11,120 bases of DNA from Actinomycetota bacterium (GTDB lineage Bacteria > Actinomycetota > Actinomycetes > Nanopelagicales > Nanopelagicaceae): assembly GCA_947377725.1 (NCBI GenBank), contig CANCGX010000030.1:1-11120 (forward strand), written 5' to 3'. The notes below the pieces were generated by a model. The model was not told the origin of the DNA and ran no database searches. It saw only the letters and a list, made by a program, of their open reading frames with translations. The number at the start of each line of letters is the position of its first letter. The first letter of the stretch is position 1. This document shows, piece after piece, positions 7,281 to 11,120 of the stretch. The position numbers and the translations under genes are program-made.

Positions 7281-7339
7281 GGTGTTGGGGAGGGCTTATG
7301 CTCTCACCTTCGGGAGAAAACCGCACTAGGAAAAGTGGG
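7281..7339. promoter_or_regulatory. divergent leader with three consecutive small inverted repeats (candidate structured RNA or operator region)
   Basis: The 103-bp gap between the divergent genes holds three hairpin-forming units. First, GAGGGC (7290-7295), loop TTAT, GCTCTC (7300-7305), with one G-U pair. Second, TCTC-A-CC (7302-7308), loop TTC, GGGAGA (7312-7317), with one bulged A. Third, CC-G-CACT (7321-7327), loop AGGAAA, AGTGGG (7334-7339), with one bulged G. The first two share 7302-7305, so they exclude each other. The same repeats would form in the minus-strand transcript leading to the binding-protein gene. I could not match the sequence to a known riboswitch class. A weak plus-strand promoter (GCGACA at 7275-7280, 16 bp, TATGCT at 7297-7302) is also possible. 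Confidence 0.35.
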
Positions 7340-7349
7340 ATTTAGGCCA

Positions 7350-8303
7350 ATGAAACAAAATCTTAATAAACCAAAATTCAGTGATGCCGCACACTACCTT
7401 TCACGAGATCATCACAACTTCAGCTTTAGTTCTGCGCATGCCCCAAATCTCACGGTAACTCCTGGCGAACTCATCCATGTCCAAACCTGGGACTGCTACA
7501 TGGGCGCAATAACCAATCCTGAGAACGCACTTCTTCCGATTCCAGAAGAAGCAATTAACGGTGCAACCGGGCCAATTTATGTGGTTGGTGCCGAACCTGG
7601 AGACACGCTTTCCGTAACGATTCATGACATTAAGCCCGGACCACGAGGTGTGGCGCGTACTTATCCTGGAAGTGGCCAACTTCAGCACCTTGTTCATGAG
7701 CCATTTGCCCAATTTTTTGATGTCAAAGACGGCTTAATCACGATGAATGAAAAAGTTTCCTTTCCTTCATCACCCATGCTCGGGGTTATTGGCGTAGCTC
7801 CAGCCAGTGGGGATATTGCAACTATGCCAGCTGGAAAACATGGTGGAAATCTTGATAACAATCTCAATGGAATTGGCGCCACCGTCCACCTTCCAGTCAA
7901 ACACCCAGGAGCGCTTCTCGCTTTGGGAGATATGCATGCCTCAATGGGCGATGGTGAGATCTGTGGAACTGGCATCGAAATAGGAGGCGACGTTCTAATT
8001 TCAGTACAGCTGATCAAGGGAACTACAACCGACTATCCCGTCACAGAAACAGAAGACGTATGGGTCACTCATGGCGTCTCGGATGTCGAAGATATTCCCG
8101 GAGCGCTCCGCATCGCATGCGAAGAGGCTGCAAAACTTTTAGTTCATCATTGGGGATTTACATTCGAAGAAGCCTTTATTTTTCTCTCAGTTCAAGGCAA
8201 TCTTGGCCTTGCGCAAGCAGTGCATCCTGGCCAAGGAACAGTTATCGCAAAGATGGTTGTCCCGAAACTAGCTGCCTGTCCCAAGCCATTTAATGTGATT
8301 TAA
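7350..8303 (+). CDS. acetamidase/formamidase family amidohydrolase (divergent copy)
   Basis: This 317-residue protein is a second member of the FmdA/AmdA family, expected to be a cytoplasmic amide hydrolase releasing ammonia. It has HGGNLDNN at residues 164-171, GDMHASMGDGE at 193-203, GIEIGG at 208-213 and VHPGQGTVIAKM near the end. It aligns nearly end to end with the copy at 647-1564. Notable differences are a longer N-terminus (KPKFSDAAHYLSRDHHNFSF) and CGTG in place of SGTG after the GDGE block. I place the start at the ATG at 7350. A frame open from 7263 would add 29 residues lacking family character and would begin with no purine-rich site. The Shine-Dalgarno at 7350 is itself weak (TTAGG). 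It is transcribed away from the transporter operon and is followed after 29 bp by the S33-type hydrolase. The difference from the other copy suggests a different substrate range; that is inference. Confidence 0.92.
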   Translation: MKQNLNKPKFSDAAHYLSRDHHNFSFSSAHAPNLTVTPGELIHVQTWDCYMGAITNPENALLPIPEEAINGATGPIYVVGAEPGDTLSVTIHDIKPGPRGVARTYPGSGQLQHLVHEPFAQFFDVKDGLITMNEKVSFPSSPMLGVIGVAPASGDIATMPAGKHGGNLDNNLNGIGATVHLPVKHPGALLALGDMHASMGDGEICGTGIEIGGDVLISVQLIKGTTTDYPVTETEDVWVTHGVSDVEDIPGALRIACEEAAKLLVHHWGFTFEEAFIFLSVQGNLGLAQAVHPGQGTVIAKMVVPKLAACPKPFNVI

Positions 8304-8332
8304 TTTCAAATACCAACCAGAAGGAGCAAGTG

Positions 8333-9220
8333 ATGAGTACATCAACCATGAAGTGGGAACACGGCGAGACGTGGTATCGAATCGTTGGAGATATTAACAA
8401 CGGCAAAACACCAGTAGTCCTTGCTCATGGAGGGCCTGGGGCTGGACACAATTACCTCATCGCAATCGCTGACCTCATTGCTCAATCCGGCCGCGCGGCG
8501 ATTCTGTACGATCAAATTGGATGTGGAAATTCAACACATCTCAAAGAAAAACCTGCGGATTTTTGGACTCCAGAATTGTTCATGGAAGAACTTGTACTTC
8601 TTACAAAACACCTCAAAATTGATAACTCATACGCGCTCCTCGGACAATCGTGGGGCGGCATGCTAGGTATGCAATTCGCAACGCATCAACCTGCTGGACT
8701 CAAGGTTCTTGTTGTCTGCGATTCTCCCGCAGGCATGAAAATGTGGGTTTCTGAAGCTGAGAAACTTCGCAAGTTACTCCCAACGGACGTTGAAGCAACT
8801 TTGAAGCGCCATGAGGATGCTGGCACGACTGACACTCCTGAATACGAAGCGGCAGTCAATGTCTTCTACGATCGCCACCTCTGTCGCGTACCGATGCCAC
8901 CTGATGTTGCAGCATCCTTTGCTCAAATGGCAGAAGATCCAACTGTTTACCACACGATGAATGGACCTTCTGAATTCCATGTCATTGGATCTTTAAAGAC
9001 GTGGGATATCCATGATGACTTACACAAAATTAATGTTCCAACTCTTATTGTCAGCGGCGCCTATGACGAAGCAACACCAGCAATGGTGCAAGAAATCCAT
9101 CGTCGAATTCCAGGATCGGTGTGGGAACTATTTCCAGAATCGTCACATATGCCACACATTGAAGAGCCAGCACGGTTTAAGCGAATCGTTAACGCATTCC
9201 TTGATGCAAAACTAAATTAG
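8333..9220 (+). CDS. proline iminopeptidase-family alpha/beta hydrolase (peptidase S33 / amino-acid amidase type)
   Basis: This 295-residue alpha/beta-hydrolase has the full catalytic set: oxyanion motif HGGPG at residues 32-36, nucleophile elbow GQSWGG with Ser106, acid Asp245 in SGAYDEATP and base His272 in SSHMPH. The proline-iminopeptidase-like pattern (HGGPG, DQIGCGNS, helical cap at about 130-225) fits enzymes that remove N-terminal proline or other residues from small peptides, or hydrolyse L-amino-acid amides. Sequence alone does not separate these. There is no signal peptide, so it is cytoplasmic. The ATG at 8333 is chosen over an in-frame GTG three bases earlier because AAGGAG at 8321-8326 is six bases from the ATG but only three from the GTG. 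It is probably co-transcribed with the amidase 29 bp upstream. Next to a peptide-type importer it could act on the imported compound. Confidence 0.9.
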   Translation: MSTSTMKWEHGETWYRIVGDINNGKTPVVLAHGGPGAGHNYLIAIADLIAQSGRAAILYDQIGCGNSTHLKEKPADFWTPELFMEELVLLTKHLKIDNSYALLGQSWGGMLGMQFATHQPAGLKVLVVCDSPAGMKMWVSEAEKLRKLLPTDVEATLKRHEDAGTTDTPEYEAAVNVFYDRHLCRVPMPPDVAASFAQMAEDPTVYHTMNGPSEFHVIGSLKTWDIHDDLHKINVPTLIVSGAYDEATPAMVQEIHRRIPGSVWELFPESSHMPHIEEPARFKRIVNAFLDAKLN

Positions 9221-9231
9221 AAATAATTTAG
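9212..9231. terminator. weak candidate bidirectional terminator between convergent genes
   Basis: CTAAATTA (9212-9219) and TAATTTAG (9224-9231) form a perfect 8-bp inverted repeat around a GAAA loop, covering the end of the hydrolase gene and most of the 16-bp gap before the convergent RNase H gene. On the minus strand it is followed by TTTTG. On the plus strand no T-run follows. The stem has only two G-C pairs, so termination would be weak. No better terminator is visible. Confidence 0.35.
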
Positions 9232-9236
9232 CTAAG

Positions 9237-10307
9237 TTAGAAAGCTCGCTCACTTAAAGACATCAGTGCCATCAGTCCATCAGATGGCCATATCTTTATT
9301 GTTGTAATGCTGCACGGTGCAACATCCACGTGGAAGATTGAATCTATCGGCGCAGATAGCGCAACCGTTGCTGATCCTTTTACGACGACGTTGTGAGTTA
9401 CTACAGCAACAGTCTCCCCTGGGTATTGCGCCGCTATTCGTCGAAGCGCACTCCCTGCGCGTTCGGCTGTAGCTGCATAAGACTCGCCACCACCTTGTTC
9501 ATACCAAGGGTCTGCAACCCAAGCTTTATATTCGTCTGGAAATTGTTCATCAACTTCGTAAGGCGTAAGCCCGTCCCATCTTCCAAATGAAGCCTCGGTC
9601 CAATCTTCATCGATAACTGGCTCGAGTCCGGTTACTTTAGAAATCTCTTCCGCTGTTTCGATTGTCCGCTGCATTGGAGAAACAACCAAGTGCTTAGGAC
9701 TTCTCTTCTTTAATTCGGCTGCAACAGCTCTAGCTTGTTCACGGCCTTTTTCAGTTAACGATGGATTTGATCCACCTGAACCGGAAAACCGGCGCTCTGG
9801 AGTTAGCGGAGTCTCGCCGTGGCGAATGAGATAAATAGTTGTTGGAACTTCTCCTGAGATTAACCGGCCATGCAAGAAATTACGTTGAATATACGGAGTC
9901 TCAGCGACTTCACCATCGAGTGCTTTGTTTGCAAGTCTGTCCGCATGAGAATTTTCATCGCGAGGAATCCACGTAAATGTAATAAGACTCATCGGGTGGA
10001 TATCGCGTGCTTGCTTGGCAAGATCTCGCATATCTGGATGCTTGATTTGCCATCTACCTGACATTTGTTCAATCACGAGTTTGGAATCCATTTTTACATG
10101 AATAGTTGCTTCAGGATCGATCTCGTGCGCTGCTTTTAGCCCTGCAATTAGTCCGCTGTATTCTGCAACGTTATTGGAAGCAATTCCCAATGGCGCAAAA
10201 AGTTCCTTAAGAATCTTTCCATTCTCTGTTACCACTGCTCCATAGGCTGCTGGACCTGGGTTTCCACGTGAACCACCATCTGCCGTTATGTTGAGAACGC
10301 GTGCCAT
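9237..10307 (-). CDS. bifunctional RNase HI / histidine phosphatase (CobC-like) fusion protein
   Basis: This 356-residue fusion has two enzymatic domains. Residues 1-135 are an RNase HI that cleaves RNA in RNA-DNA hybrids, with acidic residues Asp10 (TADGGSRGNPGPA), Glu49 (NNVAEYSG), Asp74 (VKMDSKLVIEQM) and Asp123 (SHADRLANKAL). Residues about 157-345 are a histidine phosphatase with the phosphohistidine motif IRHGE (His163), Arg214 in SPMQRTIETA, Glu238 in EASFGRWDG and second histidine His305 in VVTHN. This architecture is that of the actinobacterial Rv2228c family, whose phosphatase half resembles alpha-ribazole phosphatase of cobalamin synthesis. All catalytic residues I expect are present in both halves. 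The ATG abuts the stop codon of the zinc-ribbon gene (TAA then ATG, no gap), so the two are translated from one transcript. Confidence 0.95.
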   Translation of the reverse strand: MARVLNITADGGSRGNPGPAAYGAVVTENGKILKELFAPLGIASNNVAEYSGLIAGLKAAHEIDPEATIHVKMDSKLVIEQMSGRWQIKHPDMRDLAKQARDIHPMSLITFTWIPRDENSHADRLANKALDGEVAETPYIQRNFLHGRLISGEVPTTIYLIRHGETPLTPERRFSGSGGSNPSLTEKGREQARAVAAELKKRSPKHLVVSPMQRTIETAEEISKVTGLEPVIDEDWTEASFGRWDGLTPYEVDEQFPDEYKAWVADPWYEQGGGESYAATAERAGSALRRIAAQYPGETVAVVTHNVVVKGSATVALSAPIDSIFHVDVAPCSITTIKIWPSDGLMALMSLSERAF

Positions 10308-11033
10308 TTAGATGCGCACCAATATTCGCCGACATTCTTCGCAACGCAACACATCATCTTCTGCGAGAGTCTTTATTCTCTCCAATTCAATTGCATTAAT
10401 AACGAGGTGGCACCCATCGCATTTATTACCGATCAATAGAGCAGCACCCACTCCCCCTTGACCTTCACGAACTTTCTCATAAATATCCATGAGGGCTTTA
10501 TCGATTTGAGGAGCAAGCTTCATGCGATCTTCGGCAGCAGTTGTAATCAAGGCATTCAACTCTGTTGTTGCGCTTTCGATACGGATGTTTAGTTCTAGTT
10601 CAAGCTTCTTCAGGCCTTCTTCGTCGCTCTTCAATTCATCGACACGCTTCTTCACGCTCTCGTGGCGCAACATGATTTCTAGTTCGCCATCTTCAAGATC
10701 CTCTTTACGCTTAGCTAAGGTCGCCAATTCATGTTGAGTTTGCTCGAGTTCCTTAGGTGTTCCAAGCCCTGCATTCAAACGCTTTTCATCCTTTTCCATG
10801 CGCATGGTGACGGCCTCTACATCCACCTCACTTCGACGCAGATCAATAGTGACGTCCTCAAGTTCAGTCTCTACAACCTTTAATTCAACAGCCGAATGCT
10901 CCAATCGAGCATGGATTGCTGAAATTTGCTCATGTTCAGGAAGAGATTTCAATTTAAAATTAAGCTGATTGATTTCAGTATCTAACTTCTGTAGCTGCAT
11001 CAAGAGCGCTTGGTGGGCAGGGGTCGCCTTCAT
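10308..11033 (-). CDS. coiled-coil C4 zinc-ribbon protein (Rv2229c-like)
   Basis: This 241-residue protein has a long charged helical region at residues 5-190, rich in Glu, Lys and Leu with heptad character and expected to form an antiparallel coiled coil. A C-terminal zinc ribbon follows, with Cys205, Cys208, Cys231 and Cys234 (CDGCH and CEEC). The family is widespread and sits beside the RNase H/phosphatase gene in actinobacteria. Related proteins have been proposed to act like DksA or as nucleic-acid-binding factors, but no function is firm. It is cytoplasmic, with no signal or membrane segment. The ATG at 11033 has a GGAG site (11044-11041) seven bases upstream. A promoter-like pair lies 50-80 bp upstream. 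It is the first gene of a two-gene unit with RNase H. Confidence 0.92.
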   Translation of the reverse strand: MKATPAHQALLMQLQKLDTEINQLNFKLKSLPEHEQISAIHARLEHSAVELKVVETELEDVTIDLRRSEVDVEAVTMRMEKDEKRLNAGLGTPKELEQTQHELATLAKRKEDLEDGELEIMLRHESVKKRVDELKSDEEGLKKLELELNIRIESATTELNALITTAAEDRMKLAPQIDKALMDIYEKVREGQGGVGAALLIGNKCDGCHLVINAIELERIKTLAEDDVLRCEECRRILVRI

Positions 11034-11083
11034 TTTTTGGCTCCGATCGCAAGTATGTACTTATTGGCTACTAATGTGATGGA

Positions 11084-11113
11084 ATCTTATCTGATGGCGT
11101 TCTTGAGGAGCAA
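11084..11113 (-). promoter_or_regulatory. candidate promoter of the zinc-ribbon/RNase H unit
   Basis: On the minus strand TTGCTC (11113-11108) and TAAGAT (11089-11084) are separated by 18 bp. They would start transcription near 11077 and leave a leader of about 44 nt that contains the GGAG ribosome site. Both hexamers match consensus only partly. The region 11034-11120 otherwise holds no recognisable gene end on either strand; a plus-strand frame from the ATG at 11079 stays open to the window edge but has no visible ribosome site. Confidence 0.35.
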
Positions 11114-11120
11114 TTACTCT

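Noticed and set aside
7263..7349. Upstream start adding 29 residues to the divergent amidase
   Set aside because: No purine-rich site precedes 7263, the added residues show no family character, and the stretch coincides with the inverted repeats of the leader.
7263..7349. Known guanidine (ykkC-type) or other named riboswitch
   Set aside because: The conserved core motifs of guanidine-I, -II and -III and of glycine, TPP, ZTP and THF riboswitches are not present on either strand; kept only as an unclassified structured leader.
11079..11120. Divergent plus-strand gene start at the right edge (ATG at 11079)
   Set aside because: Only 14 codons are visible, with no ribosome site and no convincing promoter; it cannot be supported from this window.
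1..11120. CRISPR array, tRNA gene, integrase or attachment-site repeats
   Set aside because: I looked for regularly spaced repeats, cloverleaf-like segments with a T-loop and direct repeats flanking the transport module and found none.

Overview
The window looks like the chromosome of a small-genome, moderately low-GC actinobacterium, plausibly of the freshwater Nanopelagicales type (Planktophila/Nanopelagicus-like). The lineage rests on three things: a bifunctional RNase HI/histidine-phosphatase fusion directly downstream of a coiled-coil C4 zinc-ribbon gene, which is a typical actinobacterial pair; a class A RNase P RNA; and tightly packed AT-leaning genes. The genus-level guess is inference.

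Layout, left to right. Positions 1-242 hold a possible gene end that runs off the left edge, a degenerate tandem 20-bp repeat, and a strong intrinsic terminator. Positions 244-609 (minus) encode the RNase P RNA (rnpB), with its own candidate promoter at 616-644. Positions 647-7246 are one minus-strand operon, read in the order: substrate-binding protein, DppC-type permease, DppB-type permease, DppD-type ATPase, DppF-type ATPase, acetamidase/formamidase. Its genes overlap or lie at most 26 bp apart. The operon runs straight toward rnpB with no terminator seen between them. Positions 7247-7349 are a divergent intergenic region with three consecutive small inverted repeats. Positions 7350-9220 (plus) encode a second, paralogous acetamidase/formamidase and a proline-iminopeptidase-type alpha/beta hydrolase. 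Positions 9237-11033 (minus) return to conserved chromosomal genes: the zinc-ribbon protein followed by RNase HI/phosphatase.

How it may work together: the ABC transporter belongs to the Opp/Dpp peptide-uptake family. Three hydrolases of amide or N-terminal peptide bonds surround it (two FmdA/AmdA paralogues and one S33-family enzyme). The simplest inference is a scavenging module that imports a peptide-like or amide compound and hydrolyses it to release ammonia, carboxylates or amino acids. The substrate cannot be read from the sequence. The module sits between rnpB and the RNase H/zinc-ribbon pair.

Most interesting points: the amidase-transporter-amidase arrangement; the structured divergent leader with a possible Shine-Dalgarno/anti-Shine-Dalgarno switch; a binding protein that lacks a lipobox but has six cysteines in three close pairs; and read-through of the operon into rnpB.
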